64,000 nt of DNA from Rhyzopertha dominica (taxonomy: Eukaryota; Arthropoda; Insecta; Coleoptera; Bostrichidae): positions 13,854,245-13,918,244 of the forward strand of contig QCXZ01000086.1 in NCBI GenBank assembly GCA_025024175.1. The letters are read 5' to 3'. Positions 47,545 to 57,981 of this stretch are shown here, in pieces. A program made the position numbers and the translations under genes. The number at the start of each line of letters is the position of its first letter. Position 1 is the first letter of the stretch. Below the pieces are notes generated by a model that saw only the letters and a program-made list of their open reading frames with translations, was not told the origin of the DNA and made no database searches.

Positions 47545-48663
47545 ATGTCATTCAGAGGTTTAAGTTTAACCGATAGTGATACTGATTCTGACTCGCAAAA
47601 TTTTGATCATTCTTTTCGTTCTCGATCCCCAAAATTAAGAACAATGAATCAAAACGCAACCACAAACGTACCTACTAGTGTACCAGTTTTAAAGAAGGAA
47701 TACTTAGATATGATTCCAGAATTTCATGGCGAAACTGAATTACTATTTAGATTTATTAATATTTCCGAAAAAATTGTAAAAAAGTTTTATAATGCTGTGA
47801 ATAAAAGTGACTTTCAAAATGAATATTTGATGTCAAGCATCCTGGCAAAAGTTAAAGGCGAAGCCGCGATAAAAATCTCGTGTTGTACCATTGAAACTTG
47901 GAACGATCTAAAACTAACTTTAGTGAATTCTTATTCCGACAAAAGAGATTTTTACACGTTAGGGATAGAATTAACCGAAATGAAGCAAGCAAATGAAAGC
48001 GCATTTGATTTTTACAATCGTATTCAACACATTTCAAATCTACAAATTTCTTATCTTACCACGCATAGCGCAAATGATATCGAAATCAAACTTTTATCAG
48101 AGTATTTCAGAAATTACGCATTGAGAGTTCTTTTAAGAGGATTAAAAGATCCTGTTGGTTCACTAATGAGAACTAAAAACCCGTCAGATTTAAATACTGC
48201 ATTAAATATGCTTACAAACGATTTTCAGTTAGAAATCAGTAACCAAAATCATTCGCATGGAGCAAAACCAGAAATGTTTAATGCCCACATACAGAGAAAT
48301 CAGTTTCCATATGTTCAGCCTCGATTTAACCAGCAATTAGCGTTAACGAATTTTTCGCATAACTCACGACCATCTACTAGTGGTGTTCAAAATNTTAAAC
48401 CAAACTTATGCAACACAAATAAGAGCATTAACGGGTTTAAAAACGATAATAAAACAAATTTTCCAAAGCCAACGCCTATGAGTATTTCAACAAGAAATAC
48501 AGTTCAAAATAATCAGAATCGTAATTATTTTAAACCGCAAGGTAAACCAAATTTTCATTCCGAAGAGTTATTTAACATCGATGAAAATCCAAAAGTCGAA
48601 TTTCCAAATGAAGAAGAGAATTTTTTAGAGGACGAACATCGAATTAATGAATCTTACTCTTGA
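47545..48663 (+). CDS. Element D: Gag, intact 372 codons
   Basis: This is the longest intact structural gene in the window. ATG at 47545 follows a roughly 260-nt leader; the stop is at 48661. The start is Ser/Asp-rich, then the capsid-like core has YLDMIPEFHGETELL, AKVKGEAAIKI, LVNSYSDKRDFYTLGIEL and AFDFYNRIQHI, as in errantivirus Gag. The C-terminal third is Asn/Gln/Pro-rich and basic, followed by an acidic end (EEENFLEDEHR). There is no zinc knuckle, which is normal for this group. One N lies near 48395. The Pol frame starts before the Gag stop, consistent with programmed frameshifting, although its frame relative to Gag is unusual here. Confidence 0.88.
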   Translation: MSFRGLSLTDSDTDSDSQNFDHSFRSRSPKLRTMNQNATTNVPTSVPVLKKEYLDMIPEFHGETELLFRFINISEKIVKKFYNAVNKSDFQNEYLMSSILAKVKGEAAIKISCCTIETWNDLKLTLVNSYSDKRDFYTLGIELTEMKQANESAFDFYNRIQHISNLQISYLTTHSANDIEIKLLSEYFRNYALRVLLRGLKDPVGSLMRTKNPSDLNTALNMLTNDFQLEISNQNHSHGAKPEMFNAHIQRNQFPYVQPRFNQQLALTNFSHNSRPSTSGVQNXKPNLCNTNKSINGFKNDNKTNFPKPTPMSISTRNTVQNNQNRNYFKPQGKPNFHSEELFNIDENPKVEFPNEEENFLEDEHRINESYS

Positions 48664-49300
48664 CCAAAGTTCGCTACCGTATATAGTTCTCCCGGAACTA
48701 AATCTAAAAGTCTTAATCGACACTGGTAGTACAAAATCTTTTATAAAACTTGAAATTGCTAATAAATATTTCAAGCAATCGATTAAAAAAGATCCATTTA
48801 GGATATTATCTGCCCATGGTTCATCGGTGGAAATGCATAGTACACTAGTTCCATGTTCAGAAATTTTTAAATTAAAAACGAAAATGTTTTTAAAATATCA
48901 TTTGTTCAATTTTCACAAATACTTTGATTTATTGCTAGGTTTAGATAATTTAAAATTACTCTAGGCAATAATCGATTTAAATGACAACCTATTGGTAACA
49001 CCATACACGAAAATTAAGATTCATACCCAAAATTCGACTCATTGCGCGAATTGTATAGTAGTGCAACCGAGATCGGAAAAATGGAGATATTATTATTCCT
49101 TATTCCAAAATCGGAAACTTAGAAATTGCCGAGTGCGTTACAAAAGCTGTAAACCACAAAGCAATATGCACCGTTTTAAATCCTTCAGATTTAAGCTCCA
49201 CACTAACACAAGTTACACCAATAACAGTAGAACCGTTCAAAGAATATGAACAAGATACTAGTTATTGCAACCTAAATACAATTAACACGGAAAAAATTAA
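48647..49300 (+). pseudogene. Element D: protease and linker
   Basis: The retropepsin begins 17 bases before the Gag stop in another frame, with the active site in VLIDTGSTKSFIK (about 48710) and DLLLGLDNLKLL near 48930-48960. A TAG at 48962 interrupts it. The same frame then continues with IKIHTQNSTHCAN to about 49085, where the coding moves to the RT frame. The Gag-to-protease shift reads as +1, not the -1 expected for errantiviruses, so one indel probably lies near the start. Confidence 0.7.
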
Positions 49301-49307
49301 ATTTGAC

Positions 49308-50975
49308 TTGTCAAAAGTGCGTACAGATCACATGAATAGTGAGGAAAAAGACGCCACCCTAAATTTAATTAAAGAATATTCGGACATATTTCACGTGGAA
49401 GGTAATCAATTTACATTTACCAATGAAATCAAGCATCATATAAAAACTACGGATGAATTACCAGTTTATACCAAGTCATATCGGTACCCAGAAATTCATC
49501 GTAACGAAGTAAAAAGCCAAGTTAAAAAAATGTTAAATGAAAACATAATCAGGCCATCGCATTCCCCTTGGTCCTCGCCCATATGGGTAGTGCCCAAGAA
49601 AATAGACGCGTCTGGCAAACGCAAATGACGAGTCGTGGTTGATTATAGGAAGCTAAACGAAAAAACGATCGGTGATCGATATCCCTTGCCGAATATTACA
49701 GAATTACTTGACAAGTTAGGTCCTTGTCAATATTTCTCAACACTCGATCTATCATCAGGGTTTCATAAGAACGAGATGGCTGAGGAAGACATCCCAAAAA
49801 GTGCTTTTAACACAGAAAATGGCCATTTTGAATATTTAAGGATGCCTTTCGGGTTACGAAACGCACCTGCAACATTTCAGAGGGTCATGGATAATATACT
49901 AAGAGGAATACAGAACGAGAAGTGTCCAGTATATTTAGATGGCATAATCATTTTCAGCACTAGTTTGCAAGAACACATAACTCGGTTAAAAGAAGTTTTT
50001 GAAAGACTAAGGCAGTCAAATTTTAAAATACAAATCGATAAATCTGAATTTCTTCGAAGGAAAGTAGGTTATTTGGGACACGTTGAAACCCCCAACGACG
50101 TTAAACCGAACCCTGACAAAATCAAAAGTATTCAAAATTATCCATTGCCTAAAACAAAGAAACAAATTAAAGGTTTTCTTGGTTTATTAGGGTATTATAG
50201 GAAGTTCATAAAAGACTTCGCGAAATTAACAAAACCCCTAACAAAATGTTTAAAAAAGGACGCAGAGGTCAATACTAGCGATCCAGAGTACATAAAATGT
50301 TTTGATATTTGTAAAAATTTATTAATCAATCAACCAATTCTGCAGTACCCGGATTTTGCACAAACATTTAACTTGACAACTCACGCGAGCAATTTTGCTA
50401 TTGGCGCGGTATTATCGGAAGGAAAAATCGGTTCAGATTTGCCAATTGCGTATGCCAGTCGAACTATAAACGACTCTGAAACAAACTACTCTACTATTGA
50501 GAAGGAGTTATTAGCAATTGTCTGGGCTGTCGAGTATTTTAGACCTTATTTGTTCGATATACGTTTTAAAATTGTTAGAGATCATAAACCGCTACAGTGG
50601 TTGTTCTCACTTAAAGAGCCAAATTCTAAATTGGTCAGGTGGCGCCTAAAGCTAGAGGAGTACGACTACGAAATTGTGTACAAAAAAGGTAGTTTGAACA
50701 AAAACGCTGACGCCCTATCGCGTATAGAGGTAAATATGAACGAATCCGAAAGAAGAGCATTATTTGATTACATAGAAAACTTAAAACAGGAACCTAGTAC
50801 ATCCAAAAATATAGAATTGGATAATGAATCCATAGCCGTCCAAATTGACAATCAAGATCCGCAAAATGTAAATGATGTCGAAGACGATAATACAGTCCAC
50901 ACAAATCATGAGCAACCCATCACCACAATTCCAATTATTGAATGTCCCGTAAATTACGGAAAAACCAAACAATAA
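49308..50975 (+). pseudogene. Element D: reverse transcriptase and RNase H with altered catalytic residues
   Basis: A single frame runs from 49308 to 50975 apart from a TGA at 49626, just before RVVVDYRKLNE. It has SPIWVVPKK, FSTLDLSSGFH, MPFGLRNAPATFQRVM, and then VYLDGIIIFS, where the second catalytic Asp of YxDD is Gly (about 49935). FLGLLGYYRKF follows. RNase H has LTTHASNFAIGAVLS with His in place of the first catalytic Asp, and TIEKELLAIVWAVEYF. The final part is an acidic linker to integrase. Two independent active-site changes mean this copy could not reverse-transcribe itself. Confidence 0.88.
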
Positions 50976-51059
50976 TTTCAGAAGTAGATCACACTCCGGC
51001 TAAAACTAGACAAACAACGTTTTCTGGTACAACTATCCAAAACTAATTTTATTCAGGAA

Positions 51060-52071
51060 GTAATTTCTTTTATTAAGGAATTTATTGTACCCAGGGTAAA
51101 ATACTGTTTACTTTGACGACCTCATTTACGAAAAATTTTGTAATGTTCTCCAAACTTATTTCAAATATTCTGAAATTAATTTCATTAAATGTACCTTAAA
51201 ATTAATAGATGTCTACGACGAAAACGAAGTAATTCAAATTATACAAAACTATCATGAGGGAAAAACCAATCACAGAGGTGTAGACGACACCGAAGCGAGA
51301 ATAAAAAATAATTACTATTAGCCGAACCAGAGAAAATCAATTCAAACCTACATTAATGATTGTGTATTATGTCAAATTACAAAATATGACAGAAAACCAT
51401 TAAAACTACAATTTAATGTCACCCCAACAGCAGTGAGGCCTTTTCAAATTGTACATATTGATAGTGTTACTTTAGAAAAAGTTAAATTTTTAACGATCAT
51501 TGACTCGTTCTCCAAGTATGCACAAGCCTACAAATCAAATTCAGCTCGAAGTATAGAAATTGTAAATAATTTAATAAAGTTCTTCACACATCCCTGTATT
51601 CCAGAACAAATAATTTCAGACAACGGTGCTGAGTTTAAAAATTCCGTTCTTAAAGAATTGCTAGAAACACACAAAGTTAAAATTCATTTCATTAGTTCGC
51701 AACACCCAGAATCCAATGGAGTAATTGAACGTTTTCACTCAACATTAATTGAATACATTCGGTTACTAAATAATCAAGATGTTTATAAAACGGAACCAAT
51801 CGAAATTAAAGTAAATTACGCATTACTAACTTATAATAACACGATACATTCGGTTACAAAATTAAAACCCTATGAAATTATATCGGGACACTTGAACACA
51901 GATTCTCCATTTAATATAGAGATCGACAAGCAACTTATAAATAATTATGTGGCAAAGCTCAGATTAGAAAAGCAAACGAAGACAAAGAACCTGATATACC
52001 GAAACTGGTCTATGTCAAAAATAAGCAAAAACAAAGCAAAACTAAAAATAAATACAAACAAGAAATACTAA
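51060..52071 (+). pseudogene. Element D: integrase
   Basis: The zinc-binding region includes HEGKTNHRG and CVLCQITKYDRK (51255-51390), with a TAG at about 51320 in the usual YYWP position (Trp codon lost). The core is intact in the 51433-52071 frame: VHIDSV (first Asp), IISDNGAEF (second), NGVIERFHST (catalytic Glu). The C-terminal part ends in Lys/Asn-rich sequence. The D,D,E triad is complete, unlike element A. Confidence 0.85.
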
Positions 52072-52149
52072 AAGACGTTGATCTTAAATTAAAAACCGCA
52101 AAATTAATTCCGAAGCATGGTAACACAACTGAAAATATTCACCTCTCCA

Positions 52150-53845
52150 ATATTAAACGCCCCAGGAAACAAACTTATACTTTCCAAACTCTTTCAGGGT
52201 CCTCGCAATCGGAAGCGCAGTAGAAATTACGGATATTACCCACAACATTGGAGTATTACCAATAAATTTAGGCATAGCCAGGCTTCAAAATACACAACAT
52301 ACTTTTGTGCATTATTATGACATCAAACCGTTACTCAACGAATATGAAAACTGAAACGGCCAACACAATAGTCCTAGTTAAGTATAATTAACAATAGTGA
52401 GTTCGTTAGGGAAACTAGCAATTACGATAAGATAATTACTTTTACAAAACTAAATATTAACGAAAAGATTAGGAGTATAAATTTCTACTTTACTAACCCT
52501 AGAATTAAGAGAGGATTAATTAATGGAATAGGTAGCATAATAAAGTTCTAACAGGTAACTTGGATTCTGAAGATGGTGAAAGGTATGATAAGATTTTAAA
52601 AGACGTGCAACAAAATCAAAATAACTTAGACAACCAGTTAAAATTGCAGTATACTATTAACAACCAGATTATCAAAAGCTTTAATGGTACAATACAGGAT
52701 ATACGTCATAATGAAATTCTAATAACGTCCAGTATTATGCAGTTAAAACAAATGGTTAGAAACGAATTGCAACATATTAATGTGTTATTCGCAAAGGATA
52801 TTTATATCCAACTGTTGATGCTGTACAAATCTATATTAACCGTATTTGAAACAATTGAAAATTCACTTACATTCTGTAAATTAAACACTTTGCATCCCGG
52901 TATCATAAAACCTAATGAACTTTTTGCTGAATTAATAAAAATTTCAAATTATTACAGAAATCAATTTCCAATCGACCTAAAAGAAGAAAACTTATTTTAC
53001 TTTGAAAAGATAATTTCTGTAAATTGCAAAATCCATTCAAAAAGTGTACACTATTATCTATCAGTACCAATATATTTCGAGACAGAATTTGACTTATACC
53101 ATCTGTTCCTACACGGGCAGAGTCAGACTTTTACACAATAATTCCAGATAGTAAATATTTTCTAAAATCAAAAGATAACGCAATTAAGCCTCTGAGCGAT
53201 ATTTGTACCAAAGGTAAAATATTTCACTGCCCGAGTCACCTCCAAGTTAATCAACCCACCACGTGTGAAAAACAAATCCTTTTGGATGCAAAGGCGACTG
53301 ACTGTCAGTACATAAAACTCGCTGTCAGCAAAAGCCACATAGAATTAGTCGCAGAAACCAACCAGTGTTTGGGTATTTTCCCTAAAAAGGCCAGTATTCA
53401 ATTTAATTGTTTAGATAAAGCAGAAACGAAAACTCTACAAGGAGTTTATTTAATAAAAAACGATAACTGTCGATTAATATTCAACGGTCAAGAAATAGCT
53501 TTTTTGGATAAAACAATTGGTAGACCATTAATAATTGAAAATACCAAACTACAAATACAAAACTTTACAATACCAGATTTCCAAATTAAACTGAGGAATT
53601 TAAATTTACAATCACTTCACCAAAATCAAATGCTACCAATTATAAAAGAAACTTCAGAACACCATGGCAACCCAAGTATATGGACCATCGTTCTGTACAT
53701 AATAACAGCAGCAGCAGCAGTTTGGTTCTTCATGGTCAAATGGAGGAAGTATAAACGCAATCAAGGGAGTGGTATTCAAGAAGAGCAATCACAACCCCAA
53801 CCGCAACGCAAGAAGATTCACCTTCCCACGGAAGCTTCATTCTAG
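52150..53845 (+). pseudogene. Element D: env (F-like fusion glycoprotein), frameshifted
   Basis: The N-terminal region near 52215-52340 has EITDITHNIGVL, typical of errantivirus env. A furin-like site, RIKR, with GLINGIGSIIKF lies at about 52502-52550, where one base appears to be missing before TGNLD. The fusion-subunit helices follow in the 52560-53141 frame. After a break at about 53140, the frame 53282-53845 has a Cys-containing ectodomain part, a membrane anchor (IVLYIITAAAAVWFFMV) near 53690-53735, and a basic, Gln/Pro-rich tail. It would allow particle exit and cell entry if intact. Confidence 0.78.
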
Positions 53846-53854
53846 GGGTGGAGG

Positions 53855-54064
53855 AGTTAACGAACCGTTCCAGAGCGGTAACCTTGGAACAGCACGCACC
53901 ATCTCACAACATCAGCACTTTTGCTTAATCAGCATGTCACGATAATATTATCGCTTGTAAAGCACGTTGTAAAGTCAGTCTAGATTCAGAATCACACCTG
54001 TAAACAGCTTAAGCTTAATAAACCAATTTTTAAAAGCAAAGGTCTTCGGCTATAACAATTAAGT
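53855..54064 (+). repeat. 3' LTR of element D
   Basis: Same length as the 5' copy with three transitions visible. It is directly preceded by a purine tract and followed by TTCA. Confidence 0.93.
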
Positions 54065-54361
54065 TTCATACAGCTTGTTAACCGTTGTCGCCATATACAA
54101 AATAAACAGTTTTGCCAGGTTGAAAATAATAAATTCAGTAACGGGTATCAGAAGTATTCGGTAGACTGTGAATAACATTGCTTAATTGCTAAACATCACG
54201 CGTTGCGAACAGAAATCTAAATTCCAAATGTAATAACACAGTTACATTACCTTTGTTCCTCATCAGCGTTATCGTATATAGCGTTGTTCAAATTTGCAGT
54301 GAGATTTTGTTGAATTGCAATATTATAACAAATATTTACGTATTCATTGTTTTGTGTGTAA

Positions 54362-55254
54362 ATGGCCTGCAACTGTTTTCGTGTTTATCTCTTCTTAGTT
54401 TTCATTAAATGTATTGCAAAAAACACCTCCAGAGATGGCTATTATTCGTTAGTAGATTTTACTGGGCCTAGAGGCCGGATTACTTGCGACGAAGTAGTTG
54501 AAGCTACATTACAACCTGGCATTATATATTGTGGTAAGAACTTCTCAACAAAAGAAGAACTAGTCGCATTTAAAGAGACACGTGTTGCCACACGCCCGTT
54601 TATGCGCTTACATATCATCCGAGAAGGCGAGACAAACACTAGTGGACTAATACTGGTGAAAGACAATAAGGAACTATGTCATATTTGTGTAGAAGCACCG
54701 CTCGTTACCAAGAAGCACGTAGATAAGGAGCAACTCAGTTGCATAACACTAACAGGCGTATCAAAATACTTGAGTCTAAGTTAGGAGCTTTAAATATATC
54801 ATCTAAAGGAAGCTCGAGAGGGTCATCCAGGTCGAGCTCTGTAGGCAGGACACCTCATGAAGCGAGTGGTAGCAACCGAGGAAAGTCGAACTATTCACGG
54901 GGCCAGAGCAATTGGCGTGGGAGACGGGGTCGCAGTGGCAACCGTGGTAGAGGCAGAGGCCGCGGGAGAGAAAGTGACAATAGTATAGCTCAGGCAGTAC
55001 CAGCTCCAATAACAACAAGGGAGTTCAGGTCTAGAGCGAGAGTTACCCGCATACCAAGATCTCAGAGTCGATCACAGAGTGTGCCTCGAAACTTCGAAAT
55101 GAGAACCGGAACTGGCGTGGTGCAGAGTGCGGCATCGTCTATTATGAATGCCCTAGTAGGAGGAACTAGGAAGGAATCCGGGACTATACTACCACTGAGC
55201 AAATTGATACTGTTGGGGTTGATATTCATGGCTGTGCTAGCATGTGGTGTTTAA
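54362..55254 (+). pseudogene. Unrecognised RG/RS-rich protein, probably one frameshifted gene
   Basis: Two overlapping frames: ATG at 54362 to 54784, and a second frame open from about 54727 to 55254. The first begins with a hydrophobic stretch (CFRVYLFLVFIKCIA) that could be a signal anchor, then a mixed domain with LVDFTGPRGRITCDEV and LHIIREGETNTSG. The second has a short coiled coil (NRRIKILESKLGAL), a Ser/Arg then Arg/Gly tract (RGRGRGRGRES), more RS repeats and a C-terminal hydrophobic segment (SKLILLGLIFMAVLACGV). The layout suggests a nucleic-acid-binding, membrane-linked protein, perhaps from a virus-like element. It lies just upstream of a Mutator-like element; no relation is shown. 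Confidence 0.35.
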
Positions 55255-55589
55255 GCTGAACATTCCATTGTTAGAAGATTAGATGTCATAAATGAAAAAG
55301 TCGCTTTAGCTGATGCGTATGCCGGGAACATCTATAGTACTATATAGGCTCCAGTATCTAAGGAAAATCAGGGAAGTGAAGGAGGCAACACCAGAAACAA
55401 GGAGTAAAAGGAACCACTGCGATAGTGTGATAGTTTTGTCTAGAGACCAGGAAGCCATGGAAATAAAATAATAATAATAATAAATAAGCCGTAAATAATC
55501 TCTAATCTATAATATATAAAGGCGTATCACATTTTTACAATTTCATTGTGATAACTGCTAAAAGTCAATTACTATATCGACGGAATCCA
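55255..55589. other. Spacer
   Basis: Contains a short (AAT)n run near 55468-55482. No gene seen. Confidence 0.4.
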
Positions 55590-55614
55590 TCTTCAACCAT
55601 GCAAGCAAATACAA

Positions 55615-57010
55615 GCGAGAAATAAATCAAGCATTGGTGTGGGATTGTTTGAGTACGGAATTGGTAATTCCCAGTGTGAAGAGTTGTTCGGTTTGATGGA
55701 CACACCAATACTGGCAAAAAAGACTTTCTTTAAAGAAACGTGTGAAATTAAAAAGGTATTGTAACATAAGGCAAGTCGCTTATTCAGGTTTATAAATTAA
55801 AAATTACTTCAGGTGTGGCAGTAATCTTTAGAGGATGAGATGAGACATGCTGCTGGTGAGGAAGAGAAAATGTTGGGTGTTGCAAAAGGTCATTATAACT
55901 TGTGAAGGGATACCATATACAACCGTAATCGGAGATGATGGATGGAGTAAGAGGACTTATGGCCACGGATATAATGCTACATCTAGTGTTGTAAGTAGGA
56001 TACCTAGGAAATATCTTTGTATGTACTGAATTATGTATCTATTTCAGGGTATAATAATTGCAGCTGCCCCTAAAAAACCTCTATTTTTGTGGGTTAGAAA
56101 TAAACTGCGCTCAGTTTGCACATATTTAAAAAATGATGAGACACCACGACCGCATGAATGTTCTTTAAATTTTACTGGACCTTTAACTGCTATGGAACAT
56201 GACATCATAGTCGAGGGCTTCTGCACCAGCATTGAACAGCATGGGCTTATATACAAGTACTATTATGGAATAAAAAGTATTTTTGTACGTTTCGTAATAA
56301 ATTAACACATTTATATTTAAAGGGGATGGTGATTCCAATGTAAAACGTTCCAAAATCATAGAAAGGGTTCCGTTTGGGCGTCAAGTGGCAAAAATAGAAT
56401 GCGCAAATCACATGACACGTAATGTAAGTAACAAATTGCACAAGCTATCTACAAACACGGCATATCTAGTGCAAGCACGTAAAATTTTGTCACAAAAGAC
56501 GGATGGAATTACCAATATCGCACGTTTTGTAAAAGGCATAAGTGCAGCTATCACAAAAGATAATATTGGTAATCCAGACAACCTGATTAAAGATCTCCGC
56601 AACACCCCTTTTCATGTGTTTGGTAGACATGAGAATTGTAGGTGAGTACTTAGGATGTTAACTGATATTAAAATTTTTTATATTCAACTATTTATCCCAG
56701 TGACGCCTGGAAGAATGTGGATTGTTATCTTCCATCAAATGTATTGTGGACCCCTTGATTAATAAAGCCGATAGATTGGCATTTAACGAAACTACTAATC
56801 AGGCGAAACGGTAAGCAAATATCATAGCCAGTACATCATAATTATATAACTTCTACTGAAATTTTAGGTATATGTCGCTGGTAGCCAAAATTACCGGAGG
56901 TAAAAGGGTTAATTATGGAGCACGTTTTCCTACACTACGAGGGCCAATGGAGACACGATGTCTCATATGCTGGGACATACATGGCATATGAGTTCCTGGA
57001 AAAGCGCTCG
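55615..57010 (+). pseudogene. Mutator-like transposase, multi-exon
   Basis: Exon pieces in order: CEELFGLMDTPI (about 55676), an exon at 55812-55990 with MRHAAGEEEKM and VIGDDGWSKRTYGHGYN (first catalytic Asp region), a GTAAGT donor at 55991 and TTTCAG at about 56047. Next is GIIIAAAPKKPLFLW, then VCTYLKNDETPRPHEC (zinc ligands) and LTAMEHDIIVEGF. After a short intron comes GDGDSNVKRS (second Asp) and AKIECANHMTRNVSNKL, then a GTGAGT intron at 56642. Later pieces have AWKNVDCYLP, TNQAKR and YMSLVAKITGGKRVNYG. The motifs match the Mutator-like transposase domain found in many insect loci. A few frame changes and stops occur. Confidence 0.75.
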
Positions 57011-57284
57011 GGTAGGGATGTCGGCCTAAATACACAGAAGTAATTAGCAGAATGGCTTAATTACGAAAGGCCACATTCAAAAAGCCAGTTAAAAATGCCG
57101 TNCTGTCGATGTTGGGCCGGATCAACACTACAGTTTTTCTGATCAGCCCGACCTACCACACGAAGACATGAAGTTGGCAATTGAACGCCATATGCACAAA
57201 TTGGCAGAAAGAGTGTCTGACTTGAACAAAATAAACATACTGGAACAAGAAACCAGGGGTTAGCACTTAAATCAGAAATGGCGA

Positions 57285-57981
57285 GATCTTAGGCATGAGT
57301 TGCTAACTACATCTAATTTTGGAGTAGTTATCAAGCGAAGGGTAATGTGGGGTGCGTATATTTTTTTAGAAAACGACACCTTGCCACAACCACCTTAAAA
57401 AAACTGCTAAATGGCAGTGAGTTAAATACACCTGGAACCTTGTTTGGCAGGATTTGCGAAGAAGAAGCCATTCAAAAGTACGAGTCACTACGTGGTTGCG
57501 TGGTAGAAAAATGCGGCTTGTTTGTAGACAAAAATAACCCGTACTTATCTGCTAGTCCGGATGGCTTAATCGGAAAAGACGGACTGTTGAAAGTGAAATG
57601 TCGTCCATCGATGGAGCAGTTTTTCTTCAAAATGTCGATACGACATAATATTGTTTTGAAGTCTTAGACGATCAAATAAAGTAAGTTAGTTCTATTACAT
57701 AATCCACAATTTAACTAATACGAATTTTCCAGGTTAAAAAAAATCACAATTATTACTACCAGGTCCAAGGTCAATTAAATATTACAGATAGATGGTATTG
57801 TGATTTCGTATTATATACCAAAAACGACATCCATATAGAGCAGATAACAAAGGACCCTGTTTTCTGGGAGAAAACCATGCTTCCAAAGTTGCGAGCATTT
57901 TACTATAATTGTATGGTTCAGGAAATTATGGATGGAAGAATTCCACGTGGCTTGCAAACAAGAAACGCTATTGAAAATTAG
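57285..57981 (+). pseudogene. YqaJ-type exonuclease domain with an altered active site
   Basis: After LTTSNFGVVIKRR comes TPGTLFGRICEEEAIQKYESL, YLSASPDGL and LLKVKC, then an intron-like gap (57680-57732), and YYYQVQGQLNI and DFVLYT with VFWEKTMLPKLRAFY. This is the YqaJ/lambda-exonuclease fold. The metal-binding E-x-K motif normally reads (V/I)E(V/I)KC, but here the Glu position is Lys (LKVKC). The ORF ends at 57981. Together with the Mutator-like transposase it resembles a transposon-encoded nuclease. Confidence 0.7.

Larger units (their letters stand above)
47073..54064 (+). mobile_element. Recent errantivirus insertion, 6992 bp (element D)
   Basis: The 210-bp LTRs at 47073-47282 and 53855-54064 differ at only three positions that I can see. 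A TTCA target duplication flanks the element (47069-47072 and 54065-54068). The primer-binding region GGCGCAGTCAGTAGGATTG starts at the LTR end, and the purine tract GGGGTGGAGG precedes the 3' LTR. It carries the full order gag, protease, RT, RNase H, integrase and env, each as one or more frames with a few breaks. Confidence 0.95.
55590..57981 (+). mobile_element. Mutator-like DNA transposon, coding part
   Basis: A spliced Mutator-like transposase is followed on the same strand by a YqaJ-type nuclease, an arrangement known from insect genomes. No terminal inverted repeats or 8-9 bp duplication were identified, so the ends given are the ends of the coding region. Confidence 0.65.

Noticed and set aside
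54785..55120. Similarity of the RS/RG tract to viral nucleoproteins
   Set aside because: The resemblance is low-complexity composition only and is not evidence of homology.
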